This document shows positions 15,381 through 24,152 of a DNA stretch of 64,000 nt, one piece after another; position 1 is the stretch's first letter, and every line of letters begins with the position of its first letter. The stretch spans positions 310,001 to 374,000 of the forward strand of contig NZ_JADWYS010000001.1 of the NCBI RefSeq assembly GCF_015831345.1, in the 5' to 3' direction. The translations under genes and the position numbers were made by a program. This DNA comes from Caenimonas aquaedulcis (GTDB lineage: Bacteria > Pseudomonadota > Gammaproteobacteria > Burkholderiales > Burkholderiaceae_C). The notes beneath the pieces were generated by a model, which saw only the letters and a list, made by a program, of their open reading frames with translations, had not been told where the DNA came from and ran no database searches.

Positions 15381-15746
15381 ATGCTCAAGAAAATCCTCCT
15401 CGCCACGCTGATCGGCGCCTCGTTCGCCAGCGTTCCCGTCGCCTCGTTCTCGCGCACGATCATCATTCGCGAAGCGCCGCCCGAGCCGCGCCAGGAAGCC
15501 ATGCCGGCCCCGCGCCGCGGTTACGCCTGGGCGCCGGGCCACTGGGAGTGGCGCGGCAACCGCCATGTGTGGATCGAGGGCCACTGGCTGCGCGCGCGCC
15601 GCGGCCAGCACTGGGAGCCGGAGCGTTGGGTCCAGCGCGACGGCCGCTGGGAAATGCGCCCGGGCCGCTGGGTCCGCGGTGACCGCGACGGCGACGGCGT
15701 GCCGAACCGCTTCGACAGCCGCCCGAACAATCCGAACAGGAGCTGA
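15381..15746 (+). CDS. Secreted YXWGXW-repeat protein
   Basis: A 121-residue exported protein. Residues 1-24 form a signal peptide (MLKKILLATLIGASFASVPVA). The mature part has repeated aromatic/basic units, such as YAWAPGHWEWRGNRHVWIEGHW and ERWVQRDGRWEMRPGRWVRGD, typical of YXWGXW-repeat proteins that are common and multicopy in Burkholderiales. It ends with a short D-rich motif (GDRDGDGVPNRFDSRPNN) like a thrombospondin-type calcium loop. The function of the family is unknown; an envelope role is likely. GGGAG precedes the ATG. Confidence 0.83.
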   Translation: MLKKILLATLIGASFASVPVASFSRTIIIREAPPEPRQEAMPAPRRGYAWAPGHWEWRGNRHVWIEGHWLRARRGQHWEPERWVQRDGRWEMRPGRWVRGDRDGDGVPNRFDSRPNNPNRS

Positions 15747-15784
15747 CCGGATCGGGGGCTGGGGGCGCGGGCGATAATCGCCCG

Positions 15785-16234
15785 ATGCCCTTTCCCCTCG
15801 ACACCAGCGCAGTCACCCACGGCATCCAGCTCGCGGTGGCGCCGGTGTTCCTCCTCACGGCCGTCTCCGGCATGATCGGCGCGGTCGCGGGGCGCCTGGC
15901 GCGCATCATCGATCGCGCCCGGCTCGTGGAAGACCGTGCACGCGTCTCCACCGACCAGGAATTCCTCGCGCGTTCCTACGCGGAGCTCGCGGAATTGCGC
16001 CAGCGCGGCCGGCTGGCCAACGGCTGCATCGCGCTGCTCACCACCTGCGCCTTCCTCATCGGCCTCACGATCGTCCTGCTCTTCCTCGGCGAGACCACGG
16101 CATTCCAGATCAACAAGCTGGCCGTCGCGAGCTTCCTGCTGGGCGTGGTGTGCTTCCTCTGCGCGCTGCTCTGCTTCCTCGCGGAGACCGTGGTCGCCAC
16201 GAGGCTGCTCAACTTCCACATGCTGCGCCAGTAG
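15785..16234 (+). CDS. DUF2721 membrane protein
   Basis: A 149-residue integral membrane protein matching DUF2721: an N-terminal helix (about 12-37, IQLAVAPVFLLTAVSGMIGAVA), a charged cytoplasmic loop with RLARIIDRAR and an ELAELRQRGRLAN helix, then two close hydrophobic segments (about 79-101 and 111-134). The family is widespread and uncharacterised. It starts 38 bases after the YXWGXW gene in the same direction, and is convergent with the dienelactone hydrolase gene. Confidence 0.83.
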   Translation: MPFPLDTSAVTHGIQLAVAPVFLLTAVSGMIGAVAGRLARIIDRARLVEDRARVSTDQEFLARSYAELAELRQRGRLANGCIALLTTCAFLIGLTIVLLFLGETTAFQINKLAVASFLLGVVCFLCALLCFLAETVVATRLLNFHMLRQ

Positions 16235-16247
16235 CGCGAGCGCACGC

Positions 16248-17168
16248 TCAGCCGGCGCTCGGGGCCGTGCCGCCCGCCGCGAGGTTCATCCGGAAGAATG
16301 CGACGGTGCGATCCCAGGCCAGCTTCGCCGCCGGTGCGTCGAAGCGCGGCGTCGTGTCGTTGTTGAAGCCGTGCTGCGTCCCGGGATAGCGATACGCCGT
16401 ATGGCGCACGCCGGCGGCCTTGAGCGCGGCTTCGTATGCGGGCCATGCGGCGTTGATGCGCTCGTCCACTTCCGCCTGGTGGATGAGCAGCGGCGCCTTT
16501 ACCTTGACGGCTTCATCCGGTGCCGGCGTGTTGCCGTAGAAGGGTACGGCCGCGTCGAGGTCAGGCAGGTGGGTGGACAGCATGTGCACCACGCCGCCCC
16601 CATAGCAAAAGCCCACCGCGCCCAGCTTGCCGTTGCCATCGGCGCGCGCGCGCAGCCATGCCGCGGCCGCAAGGAAGTCCTGCTGCGCCCTGGCCTGGTC
16701 CAGCTTCGCGAGCGCCTCGCGTGCCTTGTCCTCGTCGCCGGGATAGCCGCCCAGGGGCGTGAGCGCATCCGGCGCGAAGGCCATGAAGCCGTCGAGCGCC
16801 AGGCGGCGCGCGATGTCTTCGATGTGCGGGTTCAGCCCGCGGTTCTCGTGGATGACGAGGATGGGCGCGAGCCTGGCGGCGCCGGCGCTCGCGGGGCGCG
16901 CGAGGTAGCCCTTCATCGTGCCGTTGCCTTGGGGGGAGGGGTAGCTCACCCATTCGGTCTTCAGGCGCGGATCGTCCTTCTTCACCTGCTGGCCCGCCGC
17001 GAAGTCCGGACTGAGCGCGGCCAGAAGTCCCGCCGCCGTGACGCCGGCCTTGGCGAACTTCTGCGCCCTGGTGAGGAAGCCCCGCCGGTCGAGGTTGCCG
17101 TGGACATAGGCGTCGAAGAGGATGAGGAGTTCCTGGTCGAAGTCGCTGGCGGTGAGACGCGGTGGCAT
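16248..17168 (-). CDS. Exported dienelactone hydrolase-family protein
   Basis: A 306-residue alpha/beta hydrolase. The N-terminal segment has a twin-arginine-like RRGFLTRAQK followed by a short hydrophobic stretch (about 40-58), so Tat export is likely. The hydrolase domain has the DLH nucleophile cysteine C188 (GFCYGGG), a likely aspartate at D235 and H266 (GTQHGFNND), plus the HENRG motif that positions the cysteine. Relatives cleave dienelactones or related esters. The start at 17168 has a strong AAGGAG ribosome-binding site; the frame extends ten codons further upstream without one. It lies 55 bases downstream of a luciferase-like gene on the same strand. Confidence 0.87.
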   Translation of the reverse strand: MPPRLTASDFDQELLILFDAYVHGNLDRRGFLTRAQKFAKAGVTAAGLLAALSPDFAAGQQVKKDDPRLKTEWVSYPSPQGNGTMKGYLARPASAGAARLAPILVIHENRGLNPHIEDIARRLALDGFMAFAPDALTPLGGYPGDEDKAREALAKLDQARAQQDFLAAAAWLRARADGNGKLGAVGFCYGGGVVHMLSTHLPDLDAAVPFYGNTPAPDEAVKVKAPLLIHQAEVDERINAAWPAYEAALKAAGVRHTAYRYPGTQHGFNNDTTPRFDAPAAKLAWDRTVAFFRMNLAAGGTAPSAG

Positions 17169-17223
17169 GCTTACTCCTTGATGTGGAGCGCGCAGCATAG
17201 CCGCCCGGCGCGAAACCTGCAGG

Positions 17224-18213
<990 letters not shown>

Positions 18214-18260
18214 GGCCCCAGTATTGCGGTTCTGCGGTGGGCGTGCCGGGCGCGGGGCAT

Positions 18261-18701
18261 TCAGCCCGCGTGCGCCTTCACCCAGCGCACGATGTCCGCC
18301 GCGCCCATGGCGCCGGGCTGGCGCGCCACCTCGCGGCCGTTCACGAAGAGGGCGAGCGTGGGGATGCTGCGGATCTGGAACTTCGCGCCCAGGTTCTGTG
18401 CCTCATCCGTGTTCACCTTCGCGAGCCGCACGGCGGGCTCCAGCTGCGCCGCCGCCTGCTCGAAAGCGGGCGCCATCTGCCGGCACGGGCCGCACCAGGG
18501 CGCCCAGAAATCCACCAGCACCGGGATCTGGCTGCGCCCGATGTGCCGGTCGAACGCGGCTTCGTCGAGGGCGGTGGAATGGCCCGTGAACAGCGGCCGG
18601 TGGCAACTGCCGCAGTCGGGGGACTTCGACAGGTCGTCGCCGCGGACGCGGTTGGTGGTGTGGCAATGGGGACAGACGATGTGCAGGGGATCGGCGCTCA
18701 T
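18261..18701 (-). CDS. trxC: Thioredoxin 2 (TrxC, zinc-binding)
   Basis: A 146-residue thioredoxin with the extra N-terminal zinc module of TrxC: two CxxC pairs at C10/C13 (CPHC) and C30/C33 (CGSC). The thioredoxin fold follows with active site WCGPC (C70, C73), the cis-proline in RSIPTLALF and the family's final GA...VRWV. It reduces protein disulfides in the cytoplasm and is commonly induced by oxidative stress. The start at 18701 is the ATG of [13 protein letters not shown]; sequence upstream in the same frame is not thioredoxin-like. No OxyR site was recognised. Confidence 0.93.
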   Translation of the reverse strand: MSADPLHIVCPHCHTTNRVRGDDLSKSPDCGSCHRPLFTGHSTALDEAAFDRHIGRSQIPVLVDFWAPWCGPCRQMAPAFEQAAAQLEPAVRLAKVNTDEAQNLGAKFQIRSIPTLALFVNGREVARQPGAMGAADIVRWVKAHAG

Positions 18702-18739
18702 CCCCTGAAAATAGGGGCGGCCCGCAGGAAACGCAAGCG

Positions 18740-19000
18740 CTAGAGGAAAAGCGTCTGCAGCACCACCGGCTTGGGCCCGCCCTTGCCGTCGTCCAGCGCC
18801 TTCGCGGCGACTTGCGCGATGTGCGCCGCATGCTTGGAGAAGGCGTCGAGCAGTTCGTCGTCGGTCTCGATGAGCTTGTCCTCGATGTCCTCGAGGCCGT
18901 CGCGGTACAGCACGAATTTCTGGGCGACACCGTCGCGGATGCCGAGGAATTCGACGCCGTCCAGGCCTGCCACAGGATTCGAGATGCTCAACCGCGCCAT
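18740..19000 (-). CDS. Small conserved protein, DUF1488-like
   Basis: An 86-residue acidic protein beginning MARLSISNPVAGLDGVEFLGIRDG. The start at 19000 has a good AGGAG upstream; a longer in-frame start 17 codons earlier is less convincing. Its layout (a strand with FxGxxDG, a VLYRDGLED strand-turn, then a helix with LLDAFSKHAAHIAQVAAKAL) resembles the DUF1488 family, but similarity is weak and I am not sure. It has no membrane segment. It is followed by trxC on the same strand 38 bases later. Function unknown. Confidence 0.6.
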   Translation of the reverse strand: MARLSISNPVAGLDGVEFLGIRDGVAQKFVLYRDGLEDIEDKLIETDDELLDAFSKHAAHIAQVAAKALDDGKGGPKPVVLQTLFL

Positions 19001-19076
19001 GGTCCACTCCTGCTCATGCATCGAGTATGGAGAGGGACGGGCCCAAGTCAATGGGCGTTGTTCCGGTGGCGGGCGC

Positions 19077-19661
19077 TCAGGGCCTGGGCTTGGCCGGCGG
19101 CGCGTGGGCCGCGGGGGGCGGCTCGGACAAGGCGGCGTCGCGGATGGCGAAGAGCTGCTCGAGGTCGGACTTCAATTCGTCCTCGTGTCCCTCGGGCGGC
19201 CGCGTGTCCAGCTCCGACGGTTGCGTGTCCGGCGACTGCGCCTCTTCGTCCCAGCCGCGGAACACGGGCATCTTCCCCATGCCGTCCTTGGCGGGGCCCT
19301 CGAATTGCCAGGCCACGCTGAAGAGCCAGTCGCGGGCCCTGGAGTCGTAGCGCTCCAGCTCGCGCCAGAAGCTGTCCTGGAAGGCGTGGATATAGCCGAG
19401 AAGTTGCTCCTCGCCGTTCAGGACGATGAACTGCACGTGCATGCCGGGACGCTGCTGGCGCGTCTGGCCCGAGAGAACCCGGCACTCGAGCCAGTCGCTG
19501 GGGATGCCGTGCTTGCGCATGATGTCGCGCAGCACCACGTGCACCATTTCCCGGCGTCCGGTATTGGACGAGTCGGTGTCCTCGGCCGTGCTCTCCGATT
19601 CATGGAATTGGGTCGCGGCTTCGGTATTGCCCGCGCCGAAAAACTTCTTCAACAGCCCCAT
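19077..19661 (-). CDS. Conserved hypothetical protein
   Basis: A 194-residue protein that I do not recognise. It opens MGLLKKFFGAGN, followed by an acidic, serine/threonine-rich stretch (about 15-35). A more ordered middle (about 36-120) contains VHVVLRDIMRKHGIPSDWLECRVLSG, HVQFIVLNGEEQLLGYIHAFQDSFWRELERYD and WLFSVAWQF. The C-terminus is proline- and acid-rich and looks disordered. It lies directly downstream of an FHA-domain gene (50 bases, same strand); its Thr-rich acidic N-terminus would suit FHA binding if phosphorylated, which is speculation. Confidence 0.7.
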   Translation of the reverse strand: MGLLKKFFGAGNTEAATQFHESESTAEDTDSSNTGRREMVHVVLRDIMRKHGIPSDWLECRVLSGQTRQQRPGMHVQFIVLNGEEQLLGYIHAFQDSFWRELERYDSRARDWLFSVAWQFEGPAKDGMGKMPVFRGWDEEAQSPDTQPSELDTRPPEGHEDELKSDLEQLFAIRDAALSEPPPAAHAPPAKPRP

Positions 19662-19711
19662 CGTTTCGATCCCCCTCGTTGCCCGTTCAGGGCGATTATG
19701 GCGTGAGGAGG

Positions 19712-20326
19712 CTATTCGAGCCGGAACAGCATTCGCGTGCCGGCGAGTTCCAGCACATCGTGGCTGGACAACTGCACCGCCTTTTCGCCGAGCGGCTGGC
19801 CATTGAGGGTGGGGCGCGTGGCGCCTTCCATGTAGGCCACGTAGTAGCCGTCGCGCCGGTGGCTCACGGCGACCACCGCCACGCCCGGCTTGCCGAAGGT
19901 GGTGACGGCCTTGACGACGGGAACCTCCAGGCCTTCCGAGGACCCGTTGAGCACCTTGAACGCCGCCTGCATCGGCCCGCCCGGCCCGTCGATCCGCATG
20001 GCCGTCGTCTGCGAGAAGCCGCTCGGGCGCTCGGACTCCTGCAGGTACTGGATGCGGAAATTGCCGATGGCGATCACCTCGCCGTCGCGCAGCAGGCGCC
20101 GCTCCTTGACCATCTGGCCGTTGATGTACGTGCCGTTCGTGCTGCGCAGGTCTTCGAGGTACACGTCCGCCAGGCCGTGCATCTCGAAGACGCAGTGCCT
20201 GCCGCTCACGACCATGTTGTCGAACACGATGTCGTTGTCGGCATTGCGCCCGAGGGTCGTGCGGTCCTTCTGCAGGTAGACGTGCTTGATCTCGACGCCT
20301 TCGACCGATGCGATGAGTTGCGGCAT
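19712..20326 (-). CDS. FHA-domain protein with a second, degenerate FHA-like domain
   Basis: A 204-residue cytoplasmic phosphothreonine-binding protein. The N-terminal FHA domain (about 1-95) has every key element: the arginine in TTLGRNADNDI, SGRHCVF, and STNGTYINGQ. The C-terminal half (about 118-204) repeats the FHA pattern weakly: TTFGKPG in place of the GR motif, VSHRRDGYYVAYMEG, TLNGQPLGEKAVQLSSHDVLELAGTRMLF. The missing arginine suggests that the second domain no longer binds phosphothreonine and may dimerise. No kinase or type VI secretion gene is nearby. The small hypothetical gene follows on the same strand. Confidence 0.88.
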   Translation of the reverse strand: MPQLIASVEGVEIKHVYLQKDRTTLGRNADNDIVFDNMVVSGRHCVFEMHGLADVYLEDLRSTNGTYINGQMVKERRLLRDGEVIAIGNFRIQYLQESERPSGFSQTTAMRIDGPGGPMQAAFKVLNGSSEGLEVPVVKAVTTFGKPGVAVVAVSHRRDGYYVAYMEGATRPTLNGQPLGEKAVQLSSHDVLELAGTRMLFRLE

Positions 20327-20390
20327 GGGACTCGCTTTGCGGATGAGTTGCGCAGATGGTAGACCGACTCCCGCGGCGCGCGCAATGGGG

Positions 20391-20840
20391 TCATGGCCGG
20401 GTCCCGTCGTCGACGCGGCGGTAGGTGACTTCGAGCCGGCGCACCCGGTCGATGCCGGTGAATTCGTTGCGCGTGGGAAACTGGAGCTCGAAGGTCGCGA
20501 AGGGAATCGTCGGCGCGGACGGCGGGCGCCCGTCCATCATCGTGTAGTGCCGCTTGAGGTTGGTGCCGTCGTAGAGCCAGTCGCCCGCGTGTTCCGATTC
20601 GATCTCGTTGGCGCCGGGCTGGACGATGCGGGAGGACTCCCGGAAATGCCCCGCCGCATCGAGCGCCAGCACGCGGCGCACCCGCACGCCGCCGTCCTCG
20701 TACTCCCGCAGCCACGTGCCGACCAGCAGGTCGCGGATGTCGTCCTGCGCCGCCGAGTCGGCCGCGGGCTCGCACCCCGCCAGGCAGCATGCGGCCGCCC
20801 CGATGAGAAAGCGCCTGCGCGGGAAGCCTGGGATCGCCAT
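20391..20840 (-). CDS. Putative lipoprotein of unknown function
   Basis: A 149-residue exported protein. It begins MAIPGFPRRRFLIGAAACCLAGC, an arginine-rich n-region, hydrophobic core and LAGC lipobox, so it should be a lipoprotein anchored after C23; the RRRFLIG motif also allows Tat export. The mature domain (WLREYEDGGVRVRRVLALDAAGHF...) has alternating strands like a small lipocalin or beta-barrel fold, with no motif that I recognise. It stands 64 bases downstream of nothing on its own strand and is divergent from the msrA gene (74-base spacer). Confidence 0.72.
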   Translation of the reverse strand: MAIPGFPRRRFLIGAAACCLAGCEPAADSAAQDDIRDLLVGTWLREYEDGGVRVRRVLALDAAGHFRESSRIVQPGANEIESEHAGDWLYDGTNLKRHYTMMDGRPPSAPTIPFATFELQFPTRNEFTGIDRVRRLEVTYRRVDDGTRP

Positions 20841-20914
20841 GGGGTGTAAGGATAGGCCCGCGGCGCCGACCCACGCACAGGTCCACAATCTTTTCCTTTC
20901 CCGCCGAGGTCCCC

Positions 20915-21637
20915 ATGGAACGCAGCAATTCCCCGATGTCCGCCTCCCTGAAGCTGATGGCGGTCGCCGCCGCCGCCGGCCTGATGTTTTTCGTTGCGAC
21001 CGGTGCCGGCGGCGCGGCCGAGAAGGCCGTGAAGCTTCCGCCCGCGGCATACGACCCGGCCCCCGCCAACGCGGCGCAGGCGACCGCGGTGTTCGCCGGG
21101 GGCTGTTTCTGGGGCGTGCAGGGTGTGTTCCAGCACACGAAGGGCGTGACGATGGCCGTCTCGGGTTACGCGGGCGGGCAGAAGGAAACCGCGCGCTACG
21201 AGATGGTGGGCAGCGGCGCGACGGGCCATGCGGAATCGGTGCAGGTCACGTACGACCCGAAGCAGGTCTCCTACGCGAAGCTGCTTCAGATCTACTTTTC
21301 CGTCGCGCACGATCCCACCCAGCTCAACAGGCAGGGGCCGGACACAGGCACGCAATATCGCTCCGCGATCTTCTATACCGACGCGTCGCAGAAAGCCGTG
21401 GCCGAGCGCTACATCGCGCAGCTGGACGCGGCGAAGGCGTACCCCGCGAAGATCGTGACCCAGCTCGCGCCGCTCACCGCGTTCTTCCCCGCCGAGGCCT
21501 ACCACCAGGATTACGCGACGCTGCATCCCGATTCGCCCTACATCGCGACCTTCGACCTGCCGAAGATCGCCAACCTCAAGGCCCTGATGCCCGAGGCCTA
21601 CCGCGACAAGCCGGTGCTGGTGGCCGCGAAGAACTGA
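20915..21637 (+). CDS. msrA: Exported peptide methionine sulfoxide reductase A, single-cysteine form
   Basis: A 240-residue MsrA that reduces the S-epimer of methionine sulfoxide in oxidised proteins. Residues 1-34 form a signal peptide or anchor (LKLMAVAAAAGLMFFVATGAGGA), so it acts in the periplasm. The catalytic motif GGCFWG carries C64, and the family sequences SGYAGG, GHAESVQV and GTQYRSAIFY are all present. C64 is the only cysteine in the whole protein, so there is no resolving cysteine; it must be reactivated by another thiol donor. The ribosome-binding site is weak (GAGGT). Confidence 0.92.
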   Translation: MERSNSPMSASLKLMAVAAAAGLMFFVATGAGGAAEKAVKLPPAAYDPAPANAAQATAVFAGGCFWGVQGVFQHTKGVTMAVSGYAGGQKETARYEMVGSGATGHAESVQVTYDPKQVSYAKLLQIYFSVAHDPTQLNRQGPDTGTQYRSAIFYTDASQKAVAERYIAQLDAAKAYPAKIVTQLAPLTAFFPAEAYHQDYATLHPDSPYIATFDLPKIANLKALMPEAYRDKPVLVAAKN

Positions 21638-21654
21638 CCGGGGGCCGCAGCGCC

Positions 21655-22281
21655 CTAGAACTTGGGGATGTGCAGCGTCTTGCTGATCATGAGGCTGCCC
21701 GACAGCACGTACATCAGCGACAGCACATGCAGCTGCCAGGGGCCGGCCTGCCAGACGCCGCCCCACAGCGCATCGCCCAGGCGGCCCTGCCAGGCAGCCA
21801 GCGCCAGCACGCCGGTGAGCACCACGCTCGTCGGGATCGGCGTGCCTTCGAAATACTTCACCTTGCCGCTGGCGCCGGAGAGCTGTTCGGCCGTGACGTT
21901 GAAGCGGGCGAGGCGGCTGACGCCGCAGCACACGAAGAAGATCAGCGCGGCGGCGTCCCACCCGCCCTGCAGGCCGGCCGCGAACCCGAGCGCGGCGGGC
22001 GCCACGCCGAAGGAAATCACGTCCGACAGGGAATCGAGCTCGCGGCCCAGGGCGGAGTGCTGGTGCCGCGCGCGCGCGATGCGGCCATCGAGCACGTCGA
22101 AGATGAAGGCGAGCGGCGCGAGCACCGCGGCGGCGTAGAAATGCGTCAGCGAGTGGCTGGCCATGTAGGCCATGGCCAGGAACACGGCGCCGACGCCACA
22201 TGCCGCATTGCCGAGGGTGAAGAAGTCCGCGAGGTGGAACTCGCGCAGCATCGAGAAGTGGCGTGGGGCGGTGCTCTGCAT
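21655..22281 (-). CDS. pssA: CDP-diacylglycerol-serine O-phosphatidyltransferase (short form)
   Basis: A 208-residue membrane enzyme that makes phosphatidylserine, the precursor of phosphatidylethanolamine, from CDP-diacylglycerol and serine. The CDP-alcohol phosphotransferase signature is intact: DVLDGRIAR, then GRELDSLSD, giving the D-xx-DG-xx-AR ... G-xxx-D-xxx-D pattern. About six hydrophobic segments surround it. It lacks the long C-terminal extension of many proteobacterial PssA proteins, so it may be a second copy or a related phosphatidyltransferase. The start at 22281 has AAAGGA upstream; an in-frame start nine codons earlier has none. Confidence 0.86.
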   Translation of the reverse strand: MQSTAPRHFSMLREFHLADFFTLGNAACGVGAVFLAMAYMASHSLTHFYAAAVLAPLAFIFDVLDGRIARARHQHSALGRELDSLSDVISFGVAPAALGFAAGLQGGWDAAALIFFVCCGVSRLARFNVTAEQLSGASGKVKYFEGTPIPTSVVLTGVLALAAWQGRLGDALWGGVWQAGPWQLHVLSLMYVLSGSLMISKTLHIPKF

Positions 22282-22377
22282 GGATGGGTCCTTTGGTGAC
22301 CCTTCCACGCTAGCCGATTTCGGGTGCCCCGTCAGTGGGACCCTTTCGCCTGCCGTGTCGGCGCTGTCCGACGCGGA

Positions 22378-22665
22378 TCAGCTGCCGGCCTTGAGGTACA
22401 TGAGGAATTCCTTGAACTGGGCGTCCGTCATCATGTCCGGCTTGCCGCCCATCTTCTTCGTGTTCATCTCCCAGGCCATGGTCATCATGTCCATGAACTC
22501 CTTCTTCGACACCATGCCGTCCTTGTTCTTGTCGATCATCTTCATCGACATGATCTCGGCGAAGGGGTAGTACTCGGCGTTGGTCGGGCCCGCCGCGAAC
22601 GCGGTGCCGCAGGCGAGGAGGGAGGTGGCGATGGCGATGGCGCCGGTGAGTTGCTTGAGCTTCAT
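22378..22665 (-). CDS. Secreted EF-hand protein
   Basis: A 95-residue exported protein. Residues 1-24 are a signal peptide (MKLKQLTGAIAIATSLLACG) ending AFA. One canonical calcium loop is present with ligands D45, N47, D49, M51, S53 and E56 (DKNKDGMVSKKE), flanked by methionine-rich helices; a partner EF-hand is not visible (the later segment DMMTDAQFKEFL keeps only the helix). The many methionines (MSMKM, MDMMTMAWEM) are notable for such a small protein. The calcium-binding call follows from the motif; the role is unknown. GGAGGA precedes the ATG. Confidence 0.85.
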   Translation of the reverse strand: MKLKQLTGAIAIATSLLACGTAFAAGPTNAEYYPFAEIMSMKMIDKNKDGMVSKKEFMDMMTMAWEMNTKKMGGKPDMMTDAQFKEFLMYLKAGS

Positions 22666-22779
22666 GGGGAGGATCTCCTGTGGGTGGTTGAGGGAAACAG
22701 CAGGCGTACTTTGCCGGGGCGGCCGCGCGCGAAGTGTTCGCTTCGTCCCGATGTGTTGTGCGAAAGTCCGGCGGCAGCG

Positions 22780-23619
22780 TCACTTCGCCCAGGCGCCGGG
22801 GGAAACGCCCACGACTTCCTTGAACTTGCGCACGAAGGAGGCCGTCGTCTCGTAGCCGACACGGCCGGCGACCGTCTTCACCGGTACGCGGCTCGCGAGC
22901 AATTGCTGGGCGACGCCGATGCGGTAGTTGACGAGATAGTTGTGCGGGCTCGTGCCGACCAGGCGCTTGAAGTGCTCGACGAAGCGGCTGCGCGACATGC
23001 CGGCGACCCTCGCGAGCGTCGCGAGGTCGAGCGCGGCGTCGAAGGACGTGTGGATCGCGTTCATGGCCCCGGCAATGCGCTGGTCGCTCGCCGCCGCGAT
23101 GATTCCCGAGCACCCCTGCGCCGGCCCGCCGGACTGGCCGGCCTGGCGCTGCGCCAGGTGCCGCAGCAGGTAGGCGAGCACGATGCCGCACAGGCGGTCG
23201 GCAAGCTGCCGGCCTTCGGGCGGCGCGGCCTGCGCCTCGGCGAAGAAGGCTTCCACCGCATAGCGGATCGGCGCGAGCTCCTCCATCGGCACGACCAGCG
23301 TTTCGGGGAAGGCCGGCCCGAGGGTCTGGAGGAACGGCTCGCTGAACCGGGTGATGGCGCACACGAGCTCCACGCCGGATTCGTCGACGGACTGGATGGC
23401 GTGCCTGCCCGCGCGCGGGAAAAAGACGAGCGAGGGCCGGTCGAGCTCGATGGGTGGGCCGCCCGCCGTCTCGATGCGCGCGTGGCCTTCCCGCACGAAG
23501 TGGAGGATCCCGCTGGCGTAGTCGTGCAGCAGGTTGGCGCTGGCGCATCGCCTGCCGACGAAGACGACGTGCGCGGCGGATGCGGCCCGCTCGAACAGGA
23601 GGTCGTGGGGTGTGGTCAT
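22780..23619 (-). CDS. AraC-family transcriptional regulator
   Basis: A 279-residue regulator. The N-terminal cupin-like domain (about 8-130) belongs to the AraC group whose members have the look DYASGILHFVREG...PSLVFFPRAGRHAI. The C-terminal part (about 175-279) has both helix-turn-helix motifs: LDLATLARVAGMSRSRFVEHFKRLVG and VKTVAGRVGYETTASFVRKFKEVVGVSP. The effector is unknown. It is transcribed away from the Imm5-like / GIY-YIG-like pair across an 86-base spacer that contains a perfect inverted repeat (23663-23678), so it may control itself and that pair. Confidence 0.88.
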   Translation of the reverse strand: MTTPHDLLFERAASAAHVVFVGRRCASANLLHDYASGILHFVREGHARIETAGGPPIELDRPSLVFFPRAGRHAIQSVDESGVELVCAITRFSEPFLQTLGPAFPETLVVPMEELAPIRYAVEAFFAEAQAAPPEGRQLADRLCGIVLAYLLRHLAQRQAGQSGGPAQGCSGIIAAASDQRIAGAMNAIHTSFDAALDLATLARVAGMSRSRFVEHFKRLVGTSPHNYLVNYRIGVAQQLLASRVPVKTVAGRVGYETTASFVRKFKEVVGVSPGAWAK

Positions 23620-23656
23620 GGCCCTTCTGTCGTGGCGCTTGCGTATTGCTTACAGC

Positions 23657-23678
23657 TATAGTCGTGAAGACTTTCACG
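23657..23678. promoter_or_regulatory. Promoter -10 with adjoining perfect inverted repeat
   Basis: TATAGT (23657-23662) suits a -10 box for the rightward gene at 23706, and it touches the perfect inverted repeat cgtgaa-gact-ttcacg (23663-23678). A protein bound there would overlap the transcription start. No convincing -35 is seen. Confidence 0.45.
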
Positions 23679-23705
23679 GCGCTCGGAAGGACAAGGACGG
23701 CCGGC

Positions 23706-24152
23706 ATGAACACCGAACTCACGCAACTCGCCCGTGACATCGGGCTCGATTCGGCCGACCGCCGGGAATGGCGGCTGGCATTCGGCCTGGCCTGCGTGGA
23801 GCGCGTCGCGCACCTGCTGGAAGACCCGCGGGCCGTGCAATGCCTGCAGGCGCTGCGCGCGCGCGTGGCGGGTGGCGTGGACGACGAGGCTTTCGCGCGC
23901 GCGGTCGACGAGGCCGCGCAGGTGGCCAATGGCCATCGCGGCTCGGCCTCGCTGGACGGCGCGGCGCACGCCGCCGTGTCGGCCACCTATGCGGTCGCGA
24001 AGGCGCTGGCGGGCAAGGCCCTGGAGGCCGCCGACTACGCGGCGTACGCCACGGTCTACGCGTACGGCGGCTATGCCGTGAAGGACCCGGACGCCTTCGC
24101 GCCGGAATTCGCCTGGCAGGCGCAGGCCCTGCGGGACCTGTCGCGGCACTGA
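23706..24152 (+). CDS. Imm5-like putative immunity-type protein
   Basis: A 148-residue, alanine-rich, all-helical protein. The opening REWRLAFGLACVERVAHLL, followed by a run of A-x-x-A helices (ARAVDEAAQVAN, AAHAAVSATYAVAKALAGKALEAADYAAYATVYA), resembles the Imm5 family of predicted immunity proteins found with polymorphic toxins. No toxin gene of that sort is in the window, so the immunity role is uncertain. The ATG at 23706 was chosen because upstream sequence in frame belongs to the araC gene. Its stop overlaps the next start (TGATG), so the two are translated together. Confidence 0.62.
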   Translation: MNTELTQLARDIGLDSADRREWRLAFGLACVERVAHLLEDPRAVQCLQALRARVAGGVDDEAFARAVDEAAQVANGHRGSASLDGAAHAAVSATYAVAKALAGKALEAADYAAYATVYAYGGYAVKDPDAFAPEFAWQAQALRDLSRH

